NCBI GenBank assembly: GCA_016291405.1
Contig: JAEEXG010000024.1
Span: 1-35,813 of the forward strand
Direction: 5' to 3'
Source: Lachnospiraceae bacterium
Lineage (GTDB): Bacteria; Bacillota; Clostridia; Lachnospirales; Lachnospiraceae
Length of the DNA: 35,813 nt
Part shown: piece by piece, positions 15,413-24,064 of the stretch
Layout: each line of letters starts with the position of its first letter
How positions within the stretch are numbered: the first letter of the stretch is position 1
Translations under genes and position numbers: made by a program
The notes under the pieces: model-generated
The model's input: the letters and a program-made list of their open reading frames with translations, nothing else
What the model was told of the DNA's origin: nothing
The model's database searches: none

Positions 15413-16526
15413 AGATTACACAGAAATTTATGTACATATTCCTTTTTGCGCAAGAAAGTGCGATTATTGTGACTTTGTGTCTTTCGCAGGATGCAAAGAT
15501 AAATTTGATGCGTATTTTGCTGCGCTTAAAGACCAGATTGGAAAAACTTATGAGACTGTGGGTAAACTTCCCATAGTCTCTTGCTTTTTCGGAGGAGGCA
15601 CTCCAAGTGTCCCTGATGCTTCATACATAACGGATATACTTGCCCTTTTAAAGAGTAAGTTTGAGTTTTTACCGGGTGCCGAAATAAGTATTGAAGTAAA
15701 TCCAAACTCCGCAAATCTTTCTAAGCTAAGTGAATATAAAAAGGCAGGCTTTAACAGATTAAGCATCGGCCTTCAATCCGCAAACAACAATGAATTAAAG
15801 GCTTTATCAAGGCTTCATACCTTTGAAGAGTTTCTTTTAACCTTTAATAATGCAAAAAAGGCGGGCTTTGAAAACATAAACATAGATTTAATGAGTGCAA
15901 TTCCGTTGCAGACCATTGATTCATACAAAGAAACCCTTAATAAGGTTTTGCTGCTTAAGCCCACCCATATAAGCTCCTACAGCCTCATCTTGGAGGAAGG
16001 AACGCCCTTTTATGAAAGGTATAAAGATGCCCCTCCCGTAGGCGAAGATGAAGACAGAGAAATGTATTATCTTACAAAGGAAATGCTTAAAAATGCGGGC
16101 TACAACCGATACGAAATATCTAACTATGCAAAAGAAGGATATGAGTGTAAGCATAACCTAGGATATTGGCGAAGAATTCCCTATTTGGGCTTTGGAATAG
16201 CTGCCGCATCTTTATATAAAAATACCCGTTTTCAGATGCATTCGGATTTAGATAGGTTTATAAATAAAGACTATTCAAGCGATACCATAATCTTAACTAA
16301 AAAAGACTCAATGGAAGAGTTTATGTTTTTAGGCTTAAGATGCACAGACGGTGTATCTAAAAAAGAATTCTTTCAAGAGTTTAACGAAGACTTAAATGAA
16401 TACTATAAAGATGAAATAAGTAAGCTTAAAAAGCAGGAACTTTTAAAAGAAGAGGGTGACAGATTTTTCTTAACGGATAAAGGTTTGGACGTTGCAAATT
16501 ATTGCATGAGCGAGTTTATAAAGTGA
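15402..16526 (+). CDS. hemW: HemW-like radical SAM protein (heme chaperone family)
   Basis: The 374-residue protein carries the radical SAM cluster motif CxxxCxxC at C16, C20 and C23 within [16 protein letters not shown], followed by GGGTPS and a C-terminal HemN/HemW domain. Its position after lepA and its length point to HemW, which inserts heme, rather than coproporphyrinogen III dehydrogenase HemN; it was formerly annotated as oxygen-independent coproporphyrinogen oxidase. I prefer the ATG at 15402, which overlaps lepA by 11 bp, over an in-frame GTG at 15387 that would overlap more; neither has a good Shine-Dalgarno site, so translation probably relies on coupling to lepA. Confidence 0.88.
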   Translation: MKSKDYTEIYVHIPFCARKCDYCDFVSFAGCKDKFDAYFAALKDQIGKTYETVGKLPIVSCFFGGGTPSVPDASYITDILALLKSKFEFLPGAEISIEVNPNSANLSKLSEYKKAGFNRLSIGLQSANNNELKALSRLHTFEEFLLTFNNAKKAGFENINIDLMSAIPLQTIDSYKETLNKVLLLKPTHISSYSLILEEGTPFYERYKDAPPVGEDEDREMYYLTKEMLKNAGYNRYEISNYAKEGYECKHNLGYWRRIPYLGFGIAAASLYKNTRFQMHSDLDRFINKDYSSDTIILTKKDSMEEFMFLGLRCTDGVSKKEFFQEFNEDLNEYYKDEISKLKKQELLKEEGDRFFLTDKGLDVANYCMSEFIK

Positions 16527-16529
16527 TTA

Positions 16530-16558
16530 TTGCTAAATAAACGAGTCACGATTATACT
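16530..16558 (+). promoter_or_regulatory. Promoter of the HD-GYP-like gene
   Basis: TTGCTA (16530-16535), a 17-bp spacer and TATACT (16553-16558) fit sigma-A well. The gene can therefore be expressed apart from lepA-hemW. Confidence 0.65.
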
Positions 16559-16588
16559 TAAATTAGATTGATTCATTGGGGGTATTCA

Positions 16589-17662
16589 ATGCATTTCGTG
16601 AAGTCCGGAAATCTTAAAAACGGAATGAGACTTGCCAAGTGTTTGTTTGATAAAAAGGGCGCGATTGTTTTTGACAGAGACTATAAGTTAGACGATCGCT
16701 TAATGGAGTTTATCAACACAAACGGAATACTTGGTATATTTGTGTTGGATCCCACAGAACCCCTTCCCCCTCAAAGCGAAGACGACGTTGAATTTGAACG
16801 TACAAAGTATTTAAAAGCAAGAGATTTAGGGGAAGAAATCAAAGAAATAGTTGCTACCCATCGTTTGCACAAGCTTGATAAAATTGCAGACGATATTATC
16901 GAGCGATTCGGCACCAATCCGCGCATGCGAATCGACTTTTCTCCCGACGCCAGAAGTAAAGACAATTTTGTATATAAGCATTTGTTCAGTGTAGGCATTT
17001 TGGCAGCCTTAATGTGCACCAAAATGGGCATTTCCTATGAAGAGAAAAAAGAAACCGTTATGGCTTGCCTTTTACACGACATAGGAAAGGCAAACGTTCC
17101 GGATTTCCTTTTGGAAGGTGAAACACCCGAAGAACAAATAAGAATTCTGGATAACTCTCAGGATATGGGATTTGAGCTTCTTGATACCCTGTTTCCCGAT
17201 AATCCCTCCATTAGAAAAATATGTGCTCAGTCTTATAGAGTCCTTACCAATCATAAATTTAAGCGTGAACAGGACAAAGAAAAAGTAAGGCTTGGAGCAA
17301 GGGTTCTTTCTGTAGCTGATACTTTTGAAACAATGACAGCCATGAGTATCACAGGAGAGATGGAGCCTAACTCTCAGATTTATACAATCAATCACATGTT
17401 AAGTTATCCCGATGTATTTAACAAAAAAGCGGTGGAAGTGCTTATTGATTCTGTAACGGTTTTAAAGCCCGGAATGAGCGTTTTGTTAAACAACGGATTT
17501 AAAGCTTTTGTAACAAGCATTAATCCTGCCACACCTTTATATCCCGTGGTAGTTGAGTATTCCACCAATCAGATGCTTGATTTGGGAAATCGTTCGTTAT
17601 ATTATAATTTGGAAATCGTTGATACCATCAAAAAGCTTGATAACAGGTATTCGATGAGATAA
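16589..17662 (+). CDS. HD-domain protein, degenerate HD-GYP family
   Basis: HD-GYP proteins hydrolyse cyclic di-GMP. The 357-residue protein has an N-terminal DUF3391-like region (about 1-100) and an HD domain with His131, HDIGK (163-167) and VADTFETM (from 243). The C-terminal segment (LKPGMSVLLNNGFKAFV) resembles the tail of HD-GYP proteins. The diagnostic HHExxDGxGYP motif is absent; the matching region reads YRVLTNHKFKREQ, and the HPxxG histidine is also replaced. Canonical phosphodiesterase activity is therefore doubtful, though the HD pair remains. The ATG at 16589 follows GGGGG at 16578-16582; an upstream TTG in frame at 16568 is less likely. It may sense cyclic di-GMP or act on another nucleotide. 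Confidence 0.8.
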   Translation: MHFVKSGNLKNGMRLAKCLFDKKGAIVFDRDYKLDDRLMEFINTNGILGIFVLDPTEPLPPQSEDDVEFERTKYLKARDLGEEIKEIVATHRLHKLDKIADDIIERFGTNPRMRIDFSPDARSKDNFVYKHLFSVGILAALMCTKMGISYEEKKETVMACLLHDIGKANVPDFLLEGETPEEQIRILDNSQDMGFELLDTLFPDNPSIRKICAQSYRVLTNHKFKREQDKEKVRLGARVLSVADTFETMTAMSITGEMEPNSQIYTINHMLSYPDVFNKKAVEVLIDSVTVLKPGMSVLLNNGFKAFVTSINPATPLYPVVVEYSTNQMLDLGNRSLYYNLEIVDTIKKLDNRYSMR

Positions 17663-17675
17663 GTTGCTTTGAGCG

Positions 17676-17730
17676 GGCTTTTCGTTCAAACGGAAAGCCC
17701 GTATCAATATATTTTACGCCGACTGGCGTA
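17676..17730 (+). terminator. Double hairpin between the HD gene and comM
   Basis: A 12-bp stem (17676-17687 with 17692-17703, one T-G pair) is followed by TACGCC-GACT-GGCGTA (17715-17730). The T-runs are modest (TATATTTT, TCCTTTT). Together they probably terminate or attenuate transcription before comM. Confidence 0.6.
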
Positions 17731-17761
17731 TCCTTTTGTACCGAGAGAGAAAAAATTAAAT

Positions 17762-19327
17762 ATGGTTTATAAAGTATACTCCGGCAGAGTCGGAGGCGTT
17801 TTTGGCGACCTTATAACGGTTGAAGTGGATGCTTCTTCAGGGTTACCCGGCTTTGAAATAATAGGCCTTCCCGGAAGTGAAGTAAAAGAATCAAAAGACC
17901 GAGTTAAAGTAGCCTTAAAAAACGCAGGCATCAATCTTCCCGCCATGAGGATTGTGGTTAATCTAAGCCCAGCAGATGAGCATAAATGCGGTTCGGGCTT
18001 CGACCTTCCAATGGCAATATCCCTTCTTGGAGTTTTTGGGCACTTAGAGCACTTTGAAAGCAGCGAAACCTTGTGTCTTGGAGAACTTTCGTTAGACGGA
18101 AAAGTAACAAGCGTTAGGGGAGTTTTGGCCATTGTAAAAATGGCAAAAGACAAAGGCTTTAAAAGGGTCATTATTCCAAAAGAAAACGAAAAGGAAGCAG
18201 GGATGATAAAGGGCATAGAAATAGTGCCCGTTGAAAACTTAGAAAGCCTTATAGCATACTTTCAAATGCCAAAGGAAGAGGCTGACAGGTTTATGCCTCC
18301 ATACGTTTATTCAAACGAAGGAAGAAGCCTTGAAGATGAGCTTAAATTCTATGAAGAAAATTCCGATGAGCCTGATTTTAAAGACGTTTATGGTCAGGAA
18401 AACGTAAAGCGTGCGGCGGCCCTTGCGGCAGCAGGGTTTCACCATCTTTTAATGAGCGGGCCTCCGGGAGCCGGCAAGTCTTTGATTGCAAAGTGTATTC
18501 CAGGCATCATGCCAAAGTTATCTTATGATGAAAGCCTTGAAGTAACCACCATATACTCCGTTGCGGGGAAGCTTAGCGAAGAAATGCCCTTTGTCATAAG
18601 GCGTCCTTTTTGGAGCCCTCATCATTCTTCGAGTGCTCAGGCTATTTGCGGAGGAGGATCAATGGCTCGGCCTGGGCTATGTTCTTTAAGTCACAGAGGC
18701 ATTTTGTTTCTTGATGAAATGACTGAATTTAAGAGAGAAACCATCGATATGTTAAGGCAGCCCTTGGAAGATGGAAAAATCACTATTTCAAGAGCTAAGC
18801 AAACCTTTACTTATCCCGCAAAATTTATGCTGGTTGGCGCCTTAAATCCATGCCCCTGCGGTTTTTACCCCGACAGAAACAAGTGCAGGTGTTCTCAAAA
18901 TGCAATCGAACGTTATTTATCAAGGCTATCGGGCCCTATTTTAGACAGAATCGACATATGCGTTGAAGTAAATCGTTTAGAACCTAAACTTCTTAACGGT
19001 GTAAGACAGCAAGGGCTTTCAAGCAAAGAAATTCAGGAAAGAGTGGAAGCGTGCGTAAACATTCAAAAGAAGCGATATGAAAAAGAATCTTTTAAATTCA
19101 ATTCTCAAATACCCGCAGCAAAGATAAACACATACATCCCTCTTGGAAAAGAAGAAACTGAATTTGTTTACGAAGCTTATGAGCAAATGAATTTATCCAT
19201 GAGAAGTTTTTATAAGATTTTACGTGTGGCAAGAACAATTGCCGATTACGAAGGGGAAGAAAATGTATCAATAGCCCATTTGGCCGAGGCTTCCTGCTAC
19301 AGATTCCCCGAATATATGGGAGGTTAA
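17762..19327 (+). CDS. comM: ComM/YifB family Mg-chelatase-like AAA+ ATPase
   Basis: ComM is a hexameric helicase that promotes branch migration during natural transformation. The 521-residue protein starts MVYKVYSGRVGGVFGDLI, matching the family N terminus; an upstream in-frame TTG at 17669 would add 31 residues but would run through two hairpins, so I rejected it. It has the N-terminal Lon-like fold with GLPGFEIIGLPGSEVKESKDR, the Walker A GPPGAGKS (about 233-240), a Walker B FLDEM, and the CPCGFYPD...CRCS cysteine motif with the Mg-chelatase C domain. dprA follows 1 bp after its stop, so the pair is a transformation/recombination operon. Whether this organism is competent cannot be told here. 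Confidence 0.93.
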   Translation: MVYKVYSGRVGGVFGDLITVEVDASSGLPGFEIIGLPGSEVKESKDRVKVALKNAGINLPAMRIVVNLSPADEHKCGSGFDLPMAISLLGVFGHLEHFESSETLCLGELSLDGKVTSVRGVLAIVKMAKDKGFKRVIIPKENEKEAGMIKGIEIVPVENLESLIAYFQMPKEEADRFMPPYVYSNEGRSLEDELKFYEENSDEPDFKDVYGQENVKRAAALAAAGFHHLLMSGPPGAGKSLIAKCIPGIMPKLSYDESLEVTTIYSVAGKLSEEMPFVIRRPFWSPHHSSSAQAICGGGSMARPGLCSLSHRGILFLDEMTEFKRETIDMLRQPLEDGKITISRAKQTFTYPAKFMLVGALNPCPCGFYPDRNKCRCSQNAIERYLSRLSGPILDRIDICVEVNRLEPKLLNGVRQQGLSSKEIQERVEACVNIQKKRYEKESFKFNSQIPAAKINTYIPLGKEETEFVYEAYEQMNLSMRSFYKILRVARTIADYEGEENVSIAHLAEASCYRFPEYMGG

Positions 19328-19328
19328 A

Positions 19329-20522
19329 ATGGACAATTTTAAAAATGCACTTACTTACGATTTTGACAGGGAAATCCCCTATCTTATGCATATGGCCACA
19401 ACCGGGGCTATCGGCATTAAAACCTATGAAAAGATTAAAGATAAGTTTCTTTCTCCAAAGGAGTTTTATGAAGCAAATGAAAAGACCCTTGAAAGCCTGA
19501 AGCTCTTTCCTGCAGGAAGGCTTTCACAAGTGATTAAGTCTCGAAAAGACTATGATCCAAAGAGAGAGTATGAGAGGCTTTTAAAAGAGAATATTCATTT
19601 TTTATCAATTGAGTCTTCAGACTATCCAAAGAGACTAAGAACCTTAAAGGATGCTCCTCCTTTTATTTTTTTCAAAGGAAAGCTTCCGAAAGAGCAGGAC
19701 GCCACCATTTCCGTTGTTGGGGCAAGAGAGTGCTCGGTATACGGAATGAACGTGGCAACAAGGTTAGGAGAATTGATTGCTTCCTACAAGGTTTCTTTAA
19801 TCAGTGGAATGGCTCGTGGCATAGATTCAATATCTCAGCTTTCGGCGGTGAATGCAGGAGGGTATTCCCTGGCAATTCTTGGAGGAGGCGTTGAGCACAT
19901 TTATCCTAAGGAATCAAGAATCCTTTATGAAAGACTGTGCGAAGACGGAGGGGTAATGTCTGAAATATATCCGTCAGTCCAGCCCATGAAAGCTTTCTTT
20001 GCCCAAAGAAACCGTTTGATTTCGGGAATGTCCGATTGTGTGTGCGTGGTTGAAGCTAAAGAAAAAAGCGGGACTTTAATTACCGTTGATTGTGCACTTG
20101 AGCAAGGAAGAGAAGTCTTTGCAGTACCCGGGCGCATAAGCGACATCACAAGCTTTGGCACCAATGAATTAATTAATCAGGGAGCGGGAATGATAACGGA
20201 TATAGACGGCTTTATGGAAGACTTTACAAACCGCTACTGTGTGCCTAATGTTCAAACTCCTATTAATAAAGAAGAAACAGAATCAAAGCTATGCAAAAAT
20301 TTAAATAAAAACGAGATAAGAGTCATAAAAGCAATCGATGAAAATTCCTTTACTCCCGATCAATTATCGGAGGTACTTTTGCTCCCTGCCTATGAAGTGT
20401 TGTCCCTTTGCATTTCTTTAACGGGAAAAGCCTTTTTAAAAAATGTGGGTGCCGGAAGATTTATGCCCATGCAAAAAGCCGTAGATATAAAAAATTATCT
20501 TACTGCAAATTCTCCTTGTTAA
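19329..20522 (+). CDS. dprA: DNA-processing protein DprA (Smf)
   Basis: DprA binds incoming single-stranded DNA and loads RecA. The 397-residue protein has a helical N-terminal domain, a Rossmann-like DprA domain with ISVVGARECSVYG (127-139) and the signature SGMARGIDS (159-167), then GGGVEHIYPKES, and a C-terminal winged helix (about 320-390). In the signature the usual Ala-His after GIDxx is Ser-Gln (SISQLSAV), a small deviation of unknown effect. GGGAGG at the end of comM sets the ATG. Gene order dprA-topA matches Bacillus (smf-topA). Confidence 0.95.
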   Translation: MDNFKNALTYDFDREIPYLMHMATTGAIGIKTYEKIKDKFLSPKEFYEANEKTLESLKLFPAGRLSQVIKSRKDYDPKREYERLLKENIHFLSIESSDYPKRLRTLKDAPPFIFFKGKLPKEQDATISVVGARECSVYGMNVATRLGELIASYKVSLISGMARGIDSISQLSAVNAGGYSLAILGGGVEHIYPKESRILYERLCEDGGVMSEIYPSVQPMKAFFAQRNRLISGMSDCVCVVEAKEKSGTLITVDCALEQGREVFAVPGRISDITSFGTNELINQGAGMITDIDGFMEDFTNRYCVPNVQTPINKEETESKLCKNLNKNEIRVIKAIDENSFTPDQLSEVLLLPAYEVLSLCISLTGKAFLKNVGAGRFMPMQKAVDIKNYLTANSPC

Positions 20523-20597
20523 TTTTTTTTAAATACCCAAAATGCATTATTAACAGGCGTGTGTCGCGACTAAGAAAAAATTCTCAACAAAAATTGC

Positions 20598-20626
20598 TTG
20601 CTAAATTGAAATTTTTAGTGTATATT
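20598..20626 (+). promoter_or_regulatory. topA promoter
   Basis: TTGCTA (20598-20603), a 17-bp spacer and TATATT (20621-20626) suit sigma-A, with a leader of about 60 bases. The -35 hexamer is identical to that of the HD-GYP-like gene. Confidence 0.6.
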
Positions 20627-20690
20627 TACAACCGTTAGTCCACACTCGCAAGTATTTGAGAAAAAATATGTGTAGGCAAGGGGAGAACAA

Positions 20691-22745
20691 ATGGCTAAAT
20701 ATCTGGTAATCGTGGAATCACCCGCGAAGGTAAATACCATAAAGAAGTTCCTTGGTCCCAACTACGAGGTAGTTGCAAGTTACGGTCACGTAAGAGACCT
20801 TCCAAAGAGCCAGCTTGGTATCGATGTCGATAACGACTTCGAACCTAAATACATCACCATAAGAGGTAAAGGTGATGTGTTGTCCACACTTCGTAAAGAA
20901 GTAAAGAAGGCTGAAAAAATCTATCTCGCAACCGACCCGGACCGCGAAGGAGAAGCAATTTCATGGCACTTATATGAGGCTTTGAAGTTGTCTGATAAAA
21001 AAGTATACAGAATCACTTTCAACGAAATCACCAAGAATGCAGTCAAGGAATCTTTAAAGAATCCAAGGGAGATTGACATGAATCTTGTTGATTCCCAGCA
21101 GACCCGTCGTATGCTTGACAGAATGGTGGGATATAAGATTTCCCCCATACTTTGGGCAAAGGTTAAAAGAGGTCTTAGCGCGGGAAGAGTGCAAAGTGTA
21201 GCGCTTCGCATAATCTGTGACAGAGAAAAAGAAATCGATGCTTTTATTCCTAAGGAATATTGGACGGTGGACGCTTCTTTGAAGGCAGAAGGCGAAAGCA
21301 AGGCTTTAAAAGCAAAATATACAGGTCAGATCGACAGTAAAGAACAGGCTGATAAAATCCTTAAGGACTTAGACAAAAAAGACCTTAAGATAGATGAAAT
21401 CAAGACAGGAGAGAAAGTAAGAAAGGCACCTTTACCTTTCACTACATCCACTCTTCAGCAGGAAGCAAGTAAGGCTTTAAACTTTTCTACACAAAAGACG
21501 ATGCGTATCGCTCAGCAGCTTTACGAAGGTGTTGAAATCGGTAATGCCACACAGGGTATCATTACCTACCTTCGTACAGACTCCACAAGAATCGCTGATG
21601 AAGCTTTGGAAGCTGCAAACGATTACATTTCAAAAGAGTACGGTGAAGAGTTTGTAAGACAGGATGAGGCTTTAAAGAAAAACAAAGCTAAGATCCAGGA
21701 TGCTCACGAAGCAATCCGTCCCACAATGATTAACCGCACTCCCGATGATGTTAAAGAATATCTTTCAAGAGAACAGTTAAGGCTTTATACCCTTATCTGG
21801 AAAAGATTTGTTGCCTGCCGTATGGCTGACGCAGTTTATGAAACCACAAACGTTAAGTTATCAAGCGGTGAGCATCATTTTTCAATGAGTGCCGCTAAGC
21901 TTAAATTCGACGGATTCATGAGCGTATACAAGGAAGCTACAGAAGGCGAAGAAAACAACGAATTTGCGGAAAACGCATTTGGCATAAACATTACCAAAGA
22001 CACAAAGCTTAAACTTGTAGATATCGAAGGAAAGCAGCACTTTACACAGCCTCCGGCTCACTATACCGAAGCTTCTTTGGTAAAGGCTTTGGAAGAACTT
22101 GGAATAGGACGTCCCAGTACCTATTCACCCACCATTTCAACAATCCTTGCCCGTCACTATGTGGTAAAGGAAGGAAAGAACATCTTTGTTACTGAACTTG
22201 GTGAAGTGGTAAACAAGATGATGGAAGAAGCCTTTGCTTCAATTGTTGATGTAAACTTTACAGCCAACATGGAAACACTTTTGGACGGTATTGAAGAAGG
22301 CACGATTAAGTGGAAGACAGTTGTTAAAAACTTCTATCCAGACCTTTCATCCGCCGTTGATGCTGCTGAAAAAGAACTTTCGGAAGTTAAGGTAGCAGAC
22401 GAAGTATCAGACGAAGTATGTTCCGTTTGCGGAAGAAACATGGTTATAAAGTACGGCCCTCACGGTAAGTTTTTGGCTTGTCCCGGATTTCCGGAATGCA
22501 GAAACACCATGCCTTACTTTGAAAAGATCGGTGTTCCTTGTCCTAAATGCGGAAAAGATATCGTCATCAGAAAGACAAAGAAGGGAAGACGCTACTACGG
22601 ATGTATTGCAATTCCCGATTGTGACTTTATGGTATGGCAAAAGCCCGTTGACAAGAAGTGTGAAAAGTGCGGAAGTATCTACACACAAAGAGGAAACAAG
22701 CTTGTTTGTTCAAATCCCGAATGCGGAAATACCATAGATAAATAA
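20691..22745 (+). CDS. topA: DNA topoisomerase I
   Basis: TopA relaxes negative supercoils by a type IA strand-passage reaction. The 684-residue protein starts MAKYLVIVESPAKVNTIKKFLG (Toprim domain with DPDREGE). The catalytic tyrosine is Tyr293 in YLRTDSTR. The C-terminal part has three tetracysteine zinc-ribbon modules, starting CSVCG, CPKCG and CEKCG. Length and order are normal for Firmicutes TopA. A GGGGAG site precedes the ATG. It is a single-gene unit with its own promoter and terminator, although the dprA-topA-codY-flg order is syntenic with Bacillus. Confidence 0.98.
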   Translation: MAKYLVIVESPAKVNTIKKFLGPNYEVVASYGHVRDLPKSQLGIDVDNDFEPKYITIRGKGDVLSTLRKEVKKAEKIYLATDPDREGEAISWHLYEALKLSDKKVYRITFNEITKNAVKESLKNPREIDMNLVDSQQTRRMLDRMVGYKISPILWAKVKRGLSAGRVQSVALRIICDREKEIDAFIPKEYWTVDASLKAEGESKALKAKYTGQIDSKEQADKILKDLDKKDLKIDEIKTGEKVRKAPLPFTTSTLQQEASKALNFSTQKTMRIAQQLYEGVEIGNATQGIITYLRTDSTRIADEALEAANDYISKEYGEEFVRQDEALKKNKAKIQDAHEAIRPTMINRTPDDVKEYLSREQLRLYTLIWKRFVACRMADAVYETTNVKLSSGEHHFSMSAAKLKFDGFMSVYKEATEGEENNEFAENAFGINITKDTKLKLVDIEGKQHFTQPPAHYTEASLVKALEELGIGRPSTYSPTISTILARHYVVKEGKNIFVTELGEVVNKMMEEAFASIVDVNFTANMETLLDGIEEGTIKWKTVVKNFYPDLSSAVDAAEKELSEVKVADEVSDEVCSVCGRNMVIKYGPHGKFLACPGFPECRNTMPYFEKIGVPCPKCGKDIVIRKTKKGRRYYGCIAIPDCDFMVWQKPVDKKCEKCGSIYTQRGNKLVCSNPECGNTIDK

Positions 22746-22757
22746 AGGCTTAAAGTC

Positions 22758-22794
22758 AGAGCAAAGGTTTTTGGGACCTTTGCTCTATTTTTTT
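22758..22794 (+). terminator. Terminator of topA
   Basis: AGAGCAAAGGT (22758-22768) pairs perfectly with ACCTTTGCTCT (22776-22786), followed by ATTTTTTT. Confidence 0.95.
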
Positions 22795-22966
22795 GCTTGT
22801 GTATAAAAAACATAAAAAAATAATCAAATTTTGCAATTTTTACCCCCTAAGTGCTTAAATTGTGTCAAAATGATTGATTATTTAATATCCTCATGATAAA
22901 ATAACAATGTATTTTACGCTATGTAGAGGTATTTTGTGCGCCCTTTTGCGCGGAAACGGAGTAAAA

Positions 22967-23752
22967 ATGAGCAGTGTACAATTACTTGATAAGACAAGAA
23001 AAATCGGAAAATTATTGCATAACAATAATTCAAGTAAGGTAGTTTTTAACGATATTTGTAAGGTTATGAGGGAAATCCTTAATTCAAATATTTTAGTTAT
23101 CAGTAAGAAAGGTAAAGTTCTTGGCGTAGGCAACAGCCAGGGAATTGAGCCAATTGAAGAACTAATTCAGAATAATGTGGGCGGCTTTATCGATCCCATG
23201 CTTAACGAGCGTCTTTTGGCTGTTCTTTCAACAAAAGAAAACGTTAATCTTGCGACACTTGGTTTTGAACACACAGATATTCACAAGTTCCAGGCTGTTA
23301 TTTCTCCCATTGAAATAGCAGGAGAGAGACTTGGTACTTTGTTTGTTTATAAGTGTAACGTGCAGTACGATCTTGATGACATTATTCTTTGTGAGTACGG
23401 TACCACCGTTGTGGGCCTTGAAATGCTTAGAGCCGTAAACGAAGAAAATGCTGAAGAGTCAAGAAAGCTTGCGGTTGTGCATTCGGCAATCAGCACTCTT
23501 TCATTCTCCGAAATGGAAGCCATCACCCATATCTTTGATGAGTTAAACGGTATGGAAGGCATTTTGGTGGCATCTAAAATAGCAGACAGAGTGGGCATCA
23601 CCCGTTCCGTTATCGTCAATGCTTTAAGAAAGTTTGAAAGTGCCGGTGTTATCGAATCAAGATCTTCGGGAATGAAGGGTACTTACATTAAAGTTTTAAA
23701 CGATGCCGTATTTGATGAAATTGAGAAACTTAAAAAAGATAAATCTATATAA
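22967..23752 (+). CDS. codY: CodY, GTP/branched-chain amino acid-responsive global repressor
   Basis: CodY represses stationary-phase, amino acid and, in Bacillus, motility genes when GTP and branched-chain amino acids are plentiful. The 261-residue protein has the N-terminal GAF effector domain and a C-terminal winged helix whose recognition region, ASKIADRVGITRSVIVNALR (about 202-221), is essentially the Bacillus sequence. I start it at ATG 22967 because CGGAG precedes it by 5 bp and the N terminus (SSVQLLDKTRKIGKLL) fits the family; an upstream in-frame start at 22907 lacks a ribosome site. It sits just before flgB, as in Bacillus. The 220-bp upstream region is very AT-rich and shows no sure CodY box. 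Confidence 0.97.
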   Translation: MSSVQLLDKTRKIGKLLHNNNSSKVVFNDICKVMREILNSNILVISKKGKVLGVGNSQGIEPIEELIQNNVGGFIDPMLNERLLAVLSTKENVNLATLGFEHTDIHKFQAVISPIEIAGERLGTLFVYKCNVQYDLDDIILCEYGTTVVGLEMLRAVNEENAEESRKLAVVHSAISTLSFSEMEAITHIFDELNGMEGILVASKIADRVGITRSVIVNALRKFESAGVIESRSSGMKGTYIKVLNDAVFDEIEKLKKDKSI

Positions 23753-23805
23753 TTTTTAATTTGATTCCGATATAATATTTACTAAGTAATGGATTACAAC
23801 AGACG

Positions 23806-23833
23806 AAAAGGACTTCTTTTGAAGTCCTTTTTT
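23806..23833 (+). terminator. Terminator of codY
   Basis: AAAAGGACTTC (23806-23816) pairs with GAAGTCCTTTT (23821-23831) around TTTT, with more T after. A TATAAT at 23771-23776 lies between the codY stop and this hairpin. Confidence 0.93.
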
Positions 23834-23965
23834 GTTTCTTATGGCACATGAAAGACATATGAAAATTGGCGTATTTTAAGCAAAAATCGGTGGTTGCATA
23901 AATATTATGTAAACCCACATCTTGTATGACTCTTTTAGTCAAAACACAAGATTATGTGGTTTTTT
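23834..23965 (+). ncRNA. Structured leader with terminator and possible antiterminator, upstream of flgB
   Basis: A long imperfect hairpin (23912-23961: AACCCACAT and CTTGT on the left, ACAAG and ATGTGGTT on the right, with an inner GACT/AGTC stem) ends in a T-tract at 23960-23965. An overlapping alternative pairs GTGGTTGCATAA (23890-23901) with TTATGTAAACCCAC (23905-23918, two bulges) and uses the same AACCCAC bases. The two folds exclude each other, as in attenuators or riboswitches. No known aptamer class was recognised and no promoter for such a leader is certain. Confidence 0.4.
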
Positions 23966-23977
23966 GCCAAAATAGCC

Positions 23978-24005
23978 TTGTGTTTTTCAAAAAACAATTT
24001 ATAAT
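23978..24005 (+). promoter_or_regulatory. Candidate promoter of the fla operon
   Basis: TTGTGT (23978-23983), a 16-bp spacer and TATAAT (24000-24005) suggest a sigma-A promoter 60 bp before flgB. The leader contains the palindrome AAGTATATACTT (24021-24032) and AAGGTG (24011-24016), which can pair with CACCTT (24044-24049) next to the ribosome site. Confidence 0.5.
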
Positions 24006-24064
24006 AAAATAAGGTGGGATAAGTATATACTTTTTTACTTTGACACCTTCCAAAGGAGGATAAC

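Noticed and set aside
17669-17761. Possible 31-residue N-terminal extension of ComM
   Set aside because: The frame is open, but the region holds two stable hairpins, the start would be TTG without a ribosome site, and the family N terminus begins at the ATG at 17762.
17767-18216. Open frame of 149 codons on the minus strand inside comM
   Set aside because: It mirrors the codon pattern of comM, has no ribosome binding site of note and no recognisable motif.
20408-20638. Short open frame overlapping the end of dprA
   Set aside because: It is Lys/Ser-rich, overlaps dprA in another frame and then runs through the topA promoter; no ribosome site.
22822-22844. CodY-box-like AAATTTTGCAATTTTT upstream of codY
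   Set aside because: Only about 9 of 15 positions fit AATTTTCWGAAAATT, and the region is so AT-rich that such matches are expected by chance.
23834-24064. Sigma-D (FliA-type) promoter or c-di-GMP riboswitch before flgB
   Set aside because: No TAAA-N15-GCCGATAA-like pair and no GEMM-type conserved core were found; the visible promoter looks sigma-A-like.
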